Positions 7,454 through 16,442 of a stretch of 42,910 bases of DNA are shown here, piece after piece. Within the stretch, counting starts at the first letter, position 1. Every line of letters begins with the position of its first letter. The DNA comes from Flavobacteriales bacterium UBA5422 (GTDB taxonomy: Bacteria; Bacteroidota; Bacteroidia; Flavobacteriales_D; Crocinitomicaceae): assembly GCA_002409405.1 (NCBI GenBank), contig DHNG01000006.1, positions 1,457 to 44,366 on the forward strand. The letters run 5' to 3'. A model generated the notes under the pieces. The model was not told the origin of the DNA. It saw only the letters and a program-made list of their open reading frames with translations, and ran no database searches. The translations under genes were made by a program, and so were the position numbers.

Positions 7454-9922
7454 ATGAAAATCAGGATTATGAAAATTACTGCTATACTCTTTACCGGCAT
7501 CAGTTTACTATTTTTTGTTTTTAGTGCTGTCGCTCAGCAGCAGGCATTCGTTGCTTCCGGTACACATTCGTTTACAACACATCCCAGTGTGATTGAATTA
7601 ACCGTTGAAGCAATTGGAGGAGGCGGTGGCGGTGGACGCTGCACGAATGGTAGCGTATTCAACCATAAAGCCAACGGCGGAGGTGGCGGTGGTGCATATA
7701 TCAAGACACTTGTCGGGGTAAGTGGCAGTACAAATTATTCAGTAGTCGTTGGAGCCGGAGGATACAACAACAGTAATGGAACACAAGCAAATGGTGGTGA
7801 TTCGTACTTTGGCCCCGGTACACAGGCATTTGCACAGGGAGGAAGAACGAAATTCGGTGATGCCGGAGATGACAATGTTGTCGGAGGCACAGGTGGTGCT
7901 GCGGGCAGTTCTATCGGTACGATACGATTTTCTGGAGGTGACGGAGGATGTGGGGAGGACAGTGATCCGGATGGCGGAGGTGGCGGAGGTGCTGCAGGCC
8001 CGAATGGAAATGGAAACCGGGGAGTGCGTGCTCCGGGTACAGATGGTGCGTGTGGTATAAATGGTAGTGGCACAGGAGCCGGAGGATTGTTTCTCTCAGG
8101 AGCTACTGCCGGAGGTAATGGTGGCGGTGGCGGTGACAACGGAGGTGTCGGAGCCGCAGGAGCAAGTTATGGTGGCGCCGGTGGTGGTTCAAGTGCACAG
8201 AGTGGTTCCAGTAGAAGTGGTGGTGCCGGAGCAGCAGGAATTGTTGTCCTGGCATGGTCGAGAATTGATAATGTATCAACAGCCTGCGCTGGAAGCACGG
8301 CAACTATAACCGGTTTTAATTTTTCGACAACACTTGGAGGAACTGCCATTACAACAACAGCTGTTACATTAAACGGAACAGCTGTGGCATTCACGATTAA
8401 CAGTAATACACAGTTAACAATCACATTACCCGTCGGAGCCGTCTCCGGAAATGTAATCTTGACAACTACATTAGGAAGAGCACAATACACAATGACAGTT
8501 AATGCAACTTCGGTTGCCCCAACAGCAGTGTCAGGAAGTGGAAATTACTGTTTTGGAAACCAGGTAACATTAACAGCAACAGGAGGAAGTCTGGGGGCTG
8601 GAGCTTCTTATAGATGGTATTCCGGAAGTTGCGGAGGTACGGCAGTTGCAACAACAACAATACCTTCATATACATTTGCAGCTGCTACAACAGGTAGCAC
8701 AACTTATTTTGTAAGAGCGGAAGGAACATGTAATACAACAGCATGTGCTTCTGCAGTTGTTATACTTCCAACGCCTAATATACTCGCTACGAATGGTGAA
8801 AGTACTGTTTGTACAGTAAATGCAGGAGAAACTGTTCATTTCTTTGAGACAACAAGCGGGAATTACATCGCTACGGTAATTGCCGGGGGTAACAGTCTGG
8901 GGAGTGTTCGTGCAACTGCTTACGTTGAATCTGGCTCAATAGCGGTGCCTGCCTGTTCTACCCCTCATCCAATGCACGCAACGAATGTGTTGGCACGTCA
9001 TTGGGTAATAACTCCGACAACCAATGCTGCCGCAACTGTACGTCTCCCCTATTATTTAACGGAACTCAATAACCTGATGCCTCTTGCAAACGGGAATGCC
9101 AATCCGGATGACAATGTCGGAGTACAAAGTGATTTACAATTAAGTAAGTATTCAGGAGGTTCATGGCCATCTTCTCTAAATGTAGACAATGATCCGAATA
9201 ATAACTGTGCGCCGCCATACAGTACTGGGGCCGGAGGAACAACGATACAAGGTCCTGTAACTTCCGGAACAATTGCATACCTTTCCGGATTTGGGGCAAA
9301 TTTATACTCCGAATATACTGTCACAGGTTTTTCTGAATTCTGGTTACATGGAGGAATTTCTTCAACACCACTAGCGGTTGAATTGACAGATTTATATGTC
9401 AGCTGTGAATCGACGGAAATCATAATTAGCTGGACAACAGCAAGCGAGCAGCAGTCATCTCATTTTATAGTGGAGAAAAGCAGAGATGGACTGAATTGGG
9501 AAATTTTTCAAACAATTAGTGGTGCGGGCACAAAGCACTCATCCAGTATGTATCAAGTAACGGATCCGCTACCAGGAACAAACTATTACCGGATACAGCA
9601 AGTAGATTTTAACGGAGTCCGGCAACTAATGGGAATTAAAGAAGTTCCTTGTAAAATGAAAGAAGAAAACCGGTTGATTGTATATCCGAATCCTGCCCGG
9701 GAAGCCTTTACTGTTGAAATTCATTCGACACGGGCAGTGACGGGAGCATTACTCTTATTGACAGATGTAACAGGAAAACAGATTGATTCAAGACCCGTGA
9801 ATATTGCAAAAGGAGTTAACCAGGTTTATTTTAATCAGCATCAATTACAAAAAGGGACATACATGATCCATATTTCAGGAGCAGGATTGGAAGTGCCTGT
9901 ATCCAGAATTGTAATCGATTAA
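7454..9922 (+). CDS. T9SS-exported glycine-rich adhesin-like protein
   Basis: 822 aa, exported by Sec then T9SS. The signal peptide covers about residues 1-27 (cleavage near FSAVAQ). About 55-265 is an extreme glycine-rich domain with GGGGGG runs, like the Gly-rich domains of bacterial and phage surface proteins. About 270-350 resembles an IPT/TIG Ig-like domain (GFNFSTTLGGTAI, LTITLPVGAVSGNVILTT). About 355-440 is an Ig-like module with paired Cys (SGNYCFGNQVTLTATGGS, RWYSGSCGGT). About 640-730 is the FnIII-like segment often found before T9SS signals (VELTDLYVSCES, YYRIQQVDFNGVRQ). The last 80 residues are a type A sorting domain (LIVYPNPAREAFTVEI, KGTYMIHI). A start at 7469 is also possible. 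Role presumably surface or matrix; no enzymatic motif seen. Confidence 0.8.
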   Translation: MKIRIMKITAILFTGISLLFFVFSAVAQQQAFVASGTHSFTTHPSVIELTVEAIGGGGGGGRCTNGSVFNHKANGGGGGGAYIKTLVGVSGSTNYSVVVGAGGYNNSNGTQANGGDSYFGPGTQAFAQGGRTKFGDAGDDNVVGGTGGAAGSSIGTIRFSGGDGGCGEDSDPDGGGGGGAAGPNGNGNRGVRAPGTDGACGINGSGTGAGGLFLSGATAGGNGGGGGDNGGVGAAGASYGGAGGGSSAQSGSSRSGGAGAAGIVVLAWSRIDNVSTACAGSTATITGFNFSTTLGGTAITTTAVTLNGTAVAFTINSNTQLTITLPVGAVSGNVILTTTLGRAQYTMTVNATSVAPTAVSGSGNYCFGNQVTLTATGGSLGAGASYRWYSGSCGGTAVATTTIPSYTFAAATTGSTTYFVRAEGTCNTTACASAVVILPTPNILATNGESTVCTVNAGETVHFFETTSGNYIATVIAGGNSLGSVRATAYVESGSIAVPACSTPHPMHATNVLARHWVITPTTNAAATVRLPYYLTELNNLMPLANGNANPDDNVGVQSDLQLSKYSGGSWPSSLNVDNDPNNNCAPPYSTGAGGTTIQGPVTSGTIAYLSGFGANLYSEYTVTGFSEFWLHGGISSTPLAVELTDLYVSCESTEIIISWTTASEQQSSHFIVEKSRDGLNWEIFQTISGAGTKHSSSMYQVTDPLPGTNYYRIQQVDFNGVRQLMGIKEVPCKMKEENRLIVYPNPAREAFTVEIHSTRAVTGALLLLTDVTGKQIDSRPVNIAKGVNQVYFNQHQLQKGTYMIHISGAGLEVPVSRIVID

Positions 9923-9948
9923 AACGCGATGAGATTGGTTGAAATGAT

Positions 9949-10005
9949 GAATTATCAATTATCAAAGGTGTAAAAACAATTACATCACTTGATAATTGAT
10001 AATTC
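9949..10005. repeat. 17-bp inverted repeat between convergent genes
   Basis: GAATTATCAATTATCAA (9949-9965) and its exact reverse complement (9989-10005) flank a 23-nt loop. Each arm contains a tandem ATTATCA. It separates the T9SS gene from lpdA and could act as a two-way transcription stop or be a dispersed repeat. Confidence 0.75.
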
Positions 10006-10022
10006 AAATTTACTATTTTTTA

Positions 10023-11426
10023 CTACACATGCAATGCTCTTCCCGCCGTAGCATCCAGTGCAGCTTCTTTCACTGCTTCAGAATACGTCGGATGCGGATG
10101 GCAAATGCGTGCGATATCCTCTGCAGAGGCTCTGTATTCCATTGCAACAACAGCTTCCATAATTAAATCAGCAGCGCGTGGTGCAATCATGTGAACTCCC
10201 AGGATTTCATCTGTTTCTTTATCCGCAATGATTTTAACCAATCCCTGAACATCCATCGATGCACGAGCTCTTCCCAACGCTTTGATCGGGAAAGATCCTA
10301 CTTTAATATTCGCTCCTGCAGCTTTTAATTCTTCTTCTGTTTTTCCTACAGCCGCAACTTCCGGCCATGTATAAACAACCCCGGGGATGAGATCATAATT
10401 GATGTGTGGCTTTTGTCCTGCCAGTAATTCAGCAACAAAAACACCTTCCTCTTCTGCTTTGTGTGCCAACATCGCACCACGTACAACATCTCCGATGGCA
10501 TAAATATTCGGAACAGCTGTTTGTAAATGATTATTTACCTCGATTTGACCTCTGTCAGTTGCCTTCAATCCGGCATTCTCCAACCCAAGACCTTCGGTAT
10601 ACGGTTTTCTACCAACTGCAACTAAGCAATAGTCAGCTTCCATTGTCACTTCTTCCCCTTTTTTATTCAAAGCAGTAAGAACAACCGTTTTCCCTTTGTT
10701 TTCCACTTTCTGAACGCGGTGTTCCATGTGGAATTTGAATCCTTCTTTTTTCAACACACGTGTCAATTCTTTCGACATCGTTCCGTCCATTGTCGGGATA
10801 ATATTCGGTGCAAATTCTACTACCTCAATTTCAGTTCCCAAACGGCCATATACCGAACCTAGTTCAAGTCCGATTACTCCTCCTCCGATCACCAGCATTT
10901 TTTTCGGGATTTCCGTCAGACTTAATGCCTCTGTAGAAGTAATGATTCGTTTTTTATCCGGCTCCATTCCCGGGAAGAAATTAGGTTTCGATCCGGTAGC
11001 AATAATTGTATTTTTAGATGTCAGCTGCGTTTCTTTTCCTTCGGCATCAACTACTTTGATTGTTGTCGCATTTACAAAAGAACCAACTCCATGGTATACA
11101 TCAATTTTATTCTTGTCCATCAGGAATTTAATTCCTGCACACGTTTGCTCCACTACTCCGTTTTTACGGGCAATCATTTGTTGGATATCAGCTTGCGGTT
11201 TGTTAACAATCACTCCGTGTTCAGCAAAATTGTGAACGGCATTGTGAAAATGCTCCGATGAATCCAATAACGCTTTTGAAGGGATGCATCCCACATTCAA
11301 ACAGGTTCCTCCAAGTGTGTTGTATTTTTCAATAATTGCTGTTTTCAATCCCAACTGCGCACAGCGTATTGCTGCCACATATCCTCCGGGACCAGAACCG
11401 ATAACCGTAACGTCGTAATTGCTCAT
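10023..11426 (-). CDS. lpdA: Dihydrolipoyl dehydrogenase (E3)
   Basis: 467-aa FAD/NAD enzyme that reoxidises the dihydrolipoyl group of 2-oxoacid dehydrogenase complexes or the glycine cleavage system. Shows VIGSGPGGYVAAIRCAQLG (FAD), the redox disulfide in GGTCLNVGCIPSKALL, VIGGGVIGLELGSVYGRLG (NAD), YAIGDV, and the C-terminal HPHPTYSEAVKEAAL with the active-site His-Glu of the partner subunit. The ATG at 11426 is chosen over 11450 because the -7 box at 11453-11460 puts the transcript start at about 11449. No E1/E2 genes are adjacent, so it likely serves several complexes. Confidence 0.95.
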   Translation of the reverse strand: MSNYDVTVIGSGPGGYVAAIRCAQLGLKTAIIEKYNTLGGTCLNVGCIPSKALLDSSEHFHNAVHNFAEHGVIVNKPQADIQQMIARKNGVVEQTCAGIKFLMDKNKIDVYHGVGSFVNATTIKVVDAEGKETQLTSKNTIIATGSKPNFFPGMEPDKKRIITSTEALSLTEIPKKMLVIGGGVIGLELGSVYGRLGTEIEVVEFAPNIIPTMDGTMSKELTRVLKKEGFKFHMEHRVQKVENKGKTVVLTALNKKGEEVTMEADYCLVAVGRKPYTEGLGLENAGLKATDRGQIEVNNHLQTAVPNIYAIGDVVRGAMLAHKAEEEGVFVAELLAGQKPHINYDLIPGVVYTWPEVAAVGKTEEELKAAGANIKVGSFPIKALGRARASMDVQGLVKIIADKETDEILGVHMIAPRAADLIMEAVVAMEYRASAEDIARICHPHPTYSEAVKEAALDATAGRALHV

Positions 11427-11452
11427 TTTTCGTATGTTTTTTATCTTCATTG

Positions 11453-11460
11453 CAAATGTA
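11453..11460 (-). promoter_or_regulatory. -7 box of lpdA
   Basis: TACATTTG on the minus strand, 26 nt upstream of the chosen ATG. It excludes the longer reading frame starting at 11450. Confidence 0.5.
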
Positions 11461-11551
11461 ATTACTTTATCTGACTAGGCGAACATGTCAGTAGAGAAAA
11501 AAGGCAGATCAAATGAAAACAAATGCGCTTCAAGGCGACTGGAAATAGTTT

Positions 11552-11580
11552 TTTGAAACTGAAATTCTTTCGTATCTTTG
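11552..11580 (+). promoter_or_regulatory. Promoter of the esterase lipoprotein gene
   Basis: TTTG at 11552-11555, 17-nt spacer, TATCTTTG at 11573-11580: a full match to the Bacteroidota consensus. The predicted leader is about 25 nt. Confidence 0.7.
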
Positions 11581-11608
11581 GACGTACTTTTAAAAACGAA
11601 CAAACAAT

Positions 11609-12487
11609 ATGAAATTCTTTCAACCAATTGCCATCTTGTTAATTCCTGCTCTTTTTATTCTCTCTGCCTGTAAAAAAGATAAAAAGGATGAGGAGGAAAC
11701 GGAAGTTGTTTATAAGTCAGAGCAATCCTATGTACTTGCCGATATTTCATACGGGAGTGAAGCCGGACAGGACATGGACATTTACCTGCCGGCAAACAGA
11801 AGTGCATCCACAAAAGTATTCGTACTGGTTCATGGAGGTGGCTGGCATGCAGGAGACAAAGCCGATTTTGATGGTTTTTTCAATGTACTGAAGCAATATT
11901 ACCCCAATCATGCCATTATCAATATCAATTACAGACTGGCAACGCTTTCAAGCCCCGGATATCCGAAACAAATTAACGATATCCAACTTGCATTACAGCA
12001 CATTCAGCAAGCAAAATATAACGTTTCACGTGAGTACTTTTTCTTCGGAGCATCGGCAGGCGGACACCTGGCTATGTTGTATGGATATGCATTTGACCCC
12101 AATCATAATGTGAAGGGAATCTGCAATACAGTCGGTCCTGCTGATTTCACAGATCCTTCCTATACAGATAATTCGATCTATCAGTATGCATTGACAAGTC
12201 TGGTCGGACCGTATACGTATGCACAAAAACCGGAATTGTACCTGGAAGTAAGTCCCACCCATTACATCTCTGCAACTTCTCCAAAGACAATTTCTTTTTT
12301 CGGAGACGCAGATGATTTGGTGCCCGCATCTCAAATGCCGTTGCTTCACGACAAGTTAAATGCAGTCGGGGTATATAATGAGGCAACATTGTATGCAGGT
12401 GAAGGGCACGGCGGATGGAGTCAGGCAACATCAACCGACTACACCTTGAAAGTAGCCAACTTCATTAATCAACATTTTAATTACTAA
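11609..12487 (+). CDS. Alpha/beta-hydrolase (esterase) lipoprotein
   Basis: 292 aa. The signal peptide ends in a lipobox LSAC with Cys21, followed by a charged linker, so the protein is lipid-anchored in the envelope. The hydrolase fold follows: HGGGW (75-79) is the oxyanion-hole motif of the hormone-sensitive-lipase/carboxylesterase type, GASAG (147-151) contains the nucleophile Ser149, Asp233, 235 or 236 in FFGDADDLVP is the probable acid, and His267 in GEGHGGW the base. Related enzymes are bacterial feruloyl- or acetyl-esterases; the substrate is not predictable. Probably monocistronic from the promoter just upstream. Confidence 0.85.
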   Translation: MKFFQPIAILLIPALFILSACKKDKKDEEETEVVYKSEQSYVLADISYGSEAGQDMDIYLPANRSASTKVFVLVHGGGWHAGDKADFDGFFNVLKQYYPNHAIININYRLATLSSPGYPKQINDIQLALQHIQQAKYNVSREYFFFGASAGGHLAMLYGYAFDPNHNVKGICNTVGPADFTDPSYTDNSIYQYALTSLVGPYTYAQKPELYLEVSPTHYISATSPKTISFFGDADDLVPASQMPLLHDKLNAVGVYNEATLYAGEGHGGWSQATSTDYTLKVANFINQHFNY

Positions 12488-12554
12488 AAATTGTTTCTGA
12501 TTCTTCGACTGAAGTATTTTACTATCTTAACGCACTGAAAGAATGTGTGAGACC

Positions 12555-13316
12555 ATGAAAATTATTTCATTTAACGTAAACGGCATCAGAGCCATCATCA
12601 AAAAATCATTCATCCATGACATGCGTTCATTGGATGCGGATATCATTTGTTTACAGGAAACCAAGGCTACTGTCGAACAAACAAAAGAAGCGGTAGCTGA
12701 ACTGGAAGGGTACGAAGTTTACGGAAACGAAGCTGTTCGTAAAGGTTATTCCGGAACAGCCATCATTACTCGCAAAAAGCCAATTGCTGTGTTTTATAAT
12801 ATCGGAATTTCCGACCATGATAATGAAGGCCGCGTAACGGGAGCGGAGTTTGAAGATTTCTACCTGATTACGGCTTACATACCCAATTCAGGGAGTGAAT
12901 TATTGCGTTTGGGATACCGTCAAACCTGGGATGGGGCGTTTTTAGCATATCTTAAGAACCTGGAACAAACCAAACCGGTTATTGTATGTGGGGACTTTAA
13001 CGTTGCTCACAAAGCAATTGACCTGGCACGTCCGAAAGAAAACTACAATAAGTCAGCAGGATTCATGCAGGAGGAAATTGATGGTATGAATGCTTATACA
13101 TCGAATGGACTCATTGATACTTACAGATCTGTTCATGGAGATGCGGTGAAATATACCTGGTGGAGTTACAGAGGCGGTGCACGTCAGAAAAATGTAGGCT
13201 GGCGGATTGATTATTTTCTGGTTTCTGAAAATTTCCTGCCACGCATCAAAGAAGCATTCATTCTGAATGAAATTGAAGGATCGGATCACTGTCCGGTAGG
13301 GATTGTCATCCAATAA
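12555..13316 (+). CDS. xth: Exodeoxyribonuclease III / AP endonuclease
   Basis: 253-aa cytoplasmic base-excision-repair nuclease of the APE1/ExoA group: cleaves 5' to abasic sites and has 3'-phosphodiesterase activity. Key motifs are MKIISFNVNGIRA (metal-binding Asn), ICLQETK (metal Glu), YSGTAIITRKKP, ITAYIPNSG, CGDFNVAH (catalytic Asp/Asn), WRIDYFL and the C-terminal GSDHCPV (Asp-His pair). Start at 12555 gives the canonical N-terminus; 12543 adds MCET. A weak -7-like TATCTTAA (12523-12530) would allow either. Not obviously in an operon. Confidence 0.93.
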   Translation: MKIISFNVNGIRAIIKKSFIHDMRSLDADIICLQETKATVEQTKEAVAELEGYEVYGNEAVRKGYSGTAIITRKKPIAVFYNIGISDHDNEGRVTGAEFEDFYLITAYIPNSGSELLRLGYRQTWDGAFLAYLKNLEQTKPVIVCGDFNVAHKAIDLARPKENYNKSAGFMQEEIDGMNAYTSNGLIDTYRSVHGDAVKYTWWSYRGGARQKNVGWRIDYFLVSENFLPRIKEAFILNEIEGSDHCPVGIVIQ

Positions 13317-13337
13317 AACAGGGAATTAAACGTTTCC

Positions 13338-13367
13338 TTGTACGTAATTAATATTTCGTTACTTTTG
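13338..13367 (+). promoter_or_regulatory. Promoter of the M1 aminopeptidase gene
   Basis: TTG at 13338-13340, 19-nt spacer, TACTTTTG at 13360-13367. Start codon 19 nt downstream. Confidence 0.6.
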
Positions 13368-13386
13368 AACGCCTAAAAGAAAGAAA

Positions 13387-15279
13387 ATGAACACTTCAGT
13401 GAAAGCCACACTTTTCACACTCCTATGTTTTGTTGCACTACTCATTGGTTGTTCTCCTTCAAAAGAGGAAGAGCAGTCTGTTGGTGAAAAAAAACGCCTC
13501 AATGATGGTGATATTCACTCGTATGCCAACCTGGATGAAATTCATACAACGCACTTGCACCTGGAGTTAGATGTAAACTTCGACAATAATACAATTTATG
13601 GTGTTGCACGGCATCAAATGGTAAATGAAAAAGGGGTTGATACCGCTATTTTTGATGTGAAAAACATTGTAATTCAAAAAGTAACAACAGGACAAGGAAA
13701 GGAAAAAGAAACAGACTATGTTATCGGAGAAGACGATCCGATTGTGGGAGCTCCGCTAATGGTGGCAATTGATTCAACAGTTGAATTTGTCAATATTTAT
13801 TATTCAACAACAGATAAAACAGAAGCCTTAGATTGGTTGACTCCGGAATTGACAGAAGGGAAAAAATATCCGTTTATGTATTCTCAGGGGCAAACGGTGT
13901 TGACCAGAACATGGATTCCCATTCAGGACAGTCCATCCAACCGAATTACTTATTCAGCAGATGTAAAGGTTCCGAAAGAATTCTTAGCGGTTATGAGTGC
14001 GACAAATCCTACTTCAAAAAATGAGACAGGAGAATATCACTTTGAAATGAAACAACCCATTCCCGCTTACCTGATTGCCATTGCTGTAGGAAATCTGGAA
14101 TACCGGTCACTGGGAAAGAATTGTGGTGTCTATTCTGAACCGGAACTAATTGATACCTGCGCCAATGAATTTACGGACCTGCAGAAAATGATAGATGCTG
14201 CAGAAAAATTATATGGTGATTACCGTTGGGAGCAATATGATGTAGTGGTACTCCCCTATTCATTCCCGTTTGGCGGAATGGAGAACCCGCGGCTGACATT
14301 TGCCAATCCGACATTGATCACGGGTGATCGTTCACTGGTGAGTGTTATCGCACATGAATTGGCACATTCCTGGTCCGGAAACCTGGTAACGAACGCTTCG
14401 TGGGAAGATTTTTGGCTGAATGAAGGATTTACGGTGTATTTTGAAAACCGGATCATGGAGGAATTGTACGGAAAAGAAGTTGCCGATATCCTGGCCGTTA
14501 TTGAATTCCAGGAATTAGAACGAACACTGAAAAAGATTGATCGGCAAGACACGAAGTTGAAATTAAACCTGGCAGACAGAAGTCCGGATGAAGGAATGAC
14601 GGATATTGCATACATTAAAGGTGCTTACTTCCTGCGGACACTGGAACAACTAGCTGGTAGAAAGAAGTTTGACAAGTTTCTGAAAAAATACTTCAATGAC
14701 CATGCGTTCAAAACCTTATCCACGGAGGAGTTTGTAACTTATTTGAATCACCACCTGTTAGAACCGAACAACATTCAGTTCAATACAGATGAATGGATCT
14801 ATGAAGCAGGAATTCCTGAAAACTGTATTCATATTACTTCTGGTCGTCTTGAAAAGGTGGAGAAACTGGCAGAAGAAGTTGCAAAAGGGAAAAACACCGC
14901 GAAGTTTAAAAAATACAAACGAAACGATCTGACAACACAGGAATGGATGGCGTTTATCCGAAAGTTACCTTCAGATGTTGATGTAAAAACATTGAAGATG
15001 ATTGATGACCAACTGGGATTCAAGAATTGCGGAAACTCAGAAATTATGTGTGAGTGGTATATGTTGTCCATCAAAAGAGGATATACATTGGTACGCCCAA
15101 GCATGGAGAAATTTCTTCTGAAAACCGGGAGATTGAAATACCTGGAACCCATTTATGAAGAACTCAACACTAGCAGATACCAAAGCGATAAAGACCTGGC
15201 GAAGAAAGTCTTTGAAAAAGCAAAAGGAAATTACCATCCGATTGCACGGATATCGATTGAACAAATGCTTAATTCTTAA
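13387..15279 (+). CDS. M1-family aminopeptidase lipoprotein (LTA4H-like)
   Basis: 630-aa zinc metallopeptidase anchored through the lipobox LIGC (Cys22). It has the M1 exopeptidase motif FGGMEN (about 295-300) and the zinc motif HELAH near 322, with the third ligand Glu in FWLNEGFTVYFEN 18 residues later. PYSFPFGGMENPRLTFANPTLI and the C-terminal alpha-helical domain (about 470-630) match the leukotriene-A4-hydrolase/cold-active aminopeptidase subgroup. Expected to trim N-terminal residues from peptides in the periplasm. It is convergent with lysA and their stop codons overlap by 4 nt. Confidence 0.92.
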   Translation: MNTSVKATLFTLLCFVALLIGCSPSKEEEQSVGEKKRLNDGDIHSYANLDEIHTTHLHLELDVNFDNNTIYGVARHQMVNEKGVDTAIFDVKNIVIQKVTTGQGKEKETDYVIGEDDPIVGAPLMVAIDSTVEFVNIYYSTTDKTEALDWLTPELTEGKKYPFMYSQGQTVLTRTWIPIQDSPSNRITYSADVKVPKEFLAVMSATNPTSKNETGEYHFEMKQPIPAYLIAIAVGNLEYRSLGKNCGVYSEPELIDTCANEFTDLQKMIDAAEKLYGDYRWEQYDVVVLPYSFPFGGMENPRLTFANPTLITGDRSLVSVIAHELAHSWSGNLVTNASWEDFWLNEGFTVYFENRIMEELYGKEVADILAVIEFQELERTLKKIDRQDTKLKLNLADRSPDEGMTDIAYIKGAYFLRTLEQLAGRKKFDKFLKKYFNDHAFKTLSTEEFVTYLNHHLLEPNNIQFNTDEWIYEAGIPENCIHITSGRLEKVEKLAEEVAKGKNTAKFKKYKRNDLTTQEWMAFIRKLPSDVDVKTLKMIDDQLGFKNCGNSEIMCEWYMLSIKRGYTLVRPSMEKFLLKTGRLKYLEPIYEELNTSRYQSDKDLAKKVFEKAKGNYHPIARISIEQMLNS

Positions 15280-16436
15280 TCTGTTTCCTTGAAGTAATAT
15301 CGAATTTCATCCCGGAGATTGTATCGGGAAGACATGACTTCCCCATAAGCTCCTGCTGTACGGATTGCCAGTAAATCCCCGCGACGGACTTCCGGTAATA
15401 GCACTTCTTTTCCGAAGGAGTCCGAACTTTCACATATCGGTCCCACAACATCATAGTTCATTTGTGCTGCTCCGGGTTTTACAGAAATATTTTCAATTGC
15501 ATGATAAGCCTGGTATAATGCAGGACGCATTAGTTCGGTCATTCCGGCATCGAGAATTACAAAGTTCTTTTTAATCCCTTTTTTGATGTACAATGCCCTC
15601 GCGATCAGTGTTCCGCATTGCGCCACCATCGCCCTGCCAATTTCAAAGTGGATTTCCTGGTTGGGACGTTTTTCGATGAATTGATCGAAAACAGAAAAAT
15701 AAGCATCAAAATCAGGAATCGGAAATGTGTCCGGCTGTTTGTAATCAACTCCCAGCCCACCTCCGACATTCAGTGTTTTTAAATAAACACCATGCTCTTC
15801 GAACCACTCATTCCATTCATTTACTTTAATACACAGACTTTTAAATACATTCATTTCAAGTATCTGTGAGCCTATGTGAAAATGAATTCCATGCAGTTCC
15901 AGGTATGGATTTGCCTTGGCAACAGCGATGCATTCCGGAAGATCTCCCGGCATAATTCCGAACTTGTTCTCATCCAACCCTGTCGTGATGTAATGATGTG
16001 TTTGTGCGTCCACATTGGGATTGATGCGCAGTGCAATCCGGGCTGTTGTTTGCTGTTGCTCCGCCAATTCTCCGATCACCATCAATTCTTCCAGGGATTC
16101 TACATTGAATGAGAAGATCTCCTGTTGAAGGGCATAACGAATCTCCTTGTCTGTTTTTCCAACACCGGCAAAAGCAATTTGATTCGGTGGGACGCCCGTT
16201 TCTATGGCTTTTTTAACTTCGTTTCCACTCACGCAATCAGCTCCGAATCCATATTGGTGTATCAACTGTAGTATGCGGTCATTGTAGTTGGCTTTGTAGG
16301 CAAAATGAACATGGAAATTTCGTTGCCCGGCTGCTTTCCTGACAACTTCCAATGTACGTTTTAACAAATCCAGGTCGTAATAATAAAAAGGTGTTTCGAC
16401 ATCCTTAAATTGTGCTGTTAAATTCAGATCAAACAT
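15276..16436 (-). CDS. lysA: Diaminopimelate decarboxylase
   Basis: 386-aa PLP enzyme of the fold-III alanine racemase/ornithine decarboxylase family; last step of lysine synthesis (meso-DAP to lysine). Visible motifs are FAYKANYN (PLP lysine), GADCVSGNEV, HFHIGSQ, NVGGGLGVDY (phosphate binding) and GPICESSDSFG (catalytic Cys from the partner subunit). The usual E-P-G-R motif reads EIGRAMVAQCG, with Ile for Pro. It starts 6 nt after the lysC stop, so the two form an operon. A carboxynorspermidine decarboxylase is the alternative, but the CESSD motif and lysC context favour LysA. Confidence 0.9.
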   Translation of the reverse strand: MFDLNLTAQFKDVETPFYYYDLDLLKRTLEVVRKAAGQRNFHVHFAYKANYNDRILQLIHQYGFGADCVSGNEVKKAIETGVPPNQIAFAGVGKTDKEIRYALQQEIFSFNVESLEELMVIGELAEQQQTTARIALRINPNVDAQTHHYITTGLDENKFGIMPGDLPECIAVAKANPYLELHGIHFHIGSQILEMNVFKSLCIKVNEWNEWFEEHGVYLKTLNVGGGLGVDYKQPDTFPIPDFDAYFSVFDQFIEKRPNQEIHFEIGRAMVAQCGTLIARALYIKKGIKKNFVILDAGMTELMRPALYQAYHAIENISVKPGAAQMNYDVVGPICESSDSFGKEVLLPEVRRGDLLAIRTAGAYGEVMSSRYNLRDEIRYYFKETD

Positions 16437-16442
16437 AAGGCA

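Noticed and set aside
7735..8139. Proline-rich 134-aa open frame on the minus strand
   Set aside because: It is the complement of the glycine-rich coding region; GGx codons read as proline codons on the other strand. No start context.
13321..13336. GGGAA/TTCC hairpin after xth as a terminator
   Set aside because: The stem is only 4-5 bp with no U tail.
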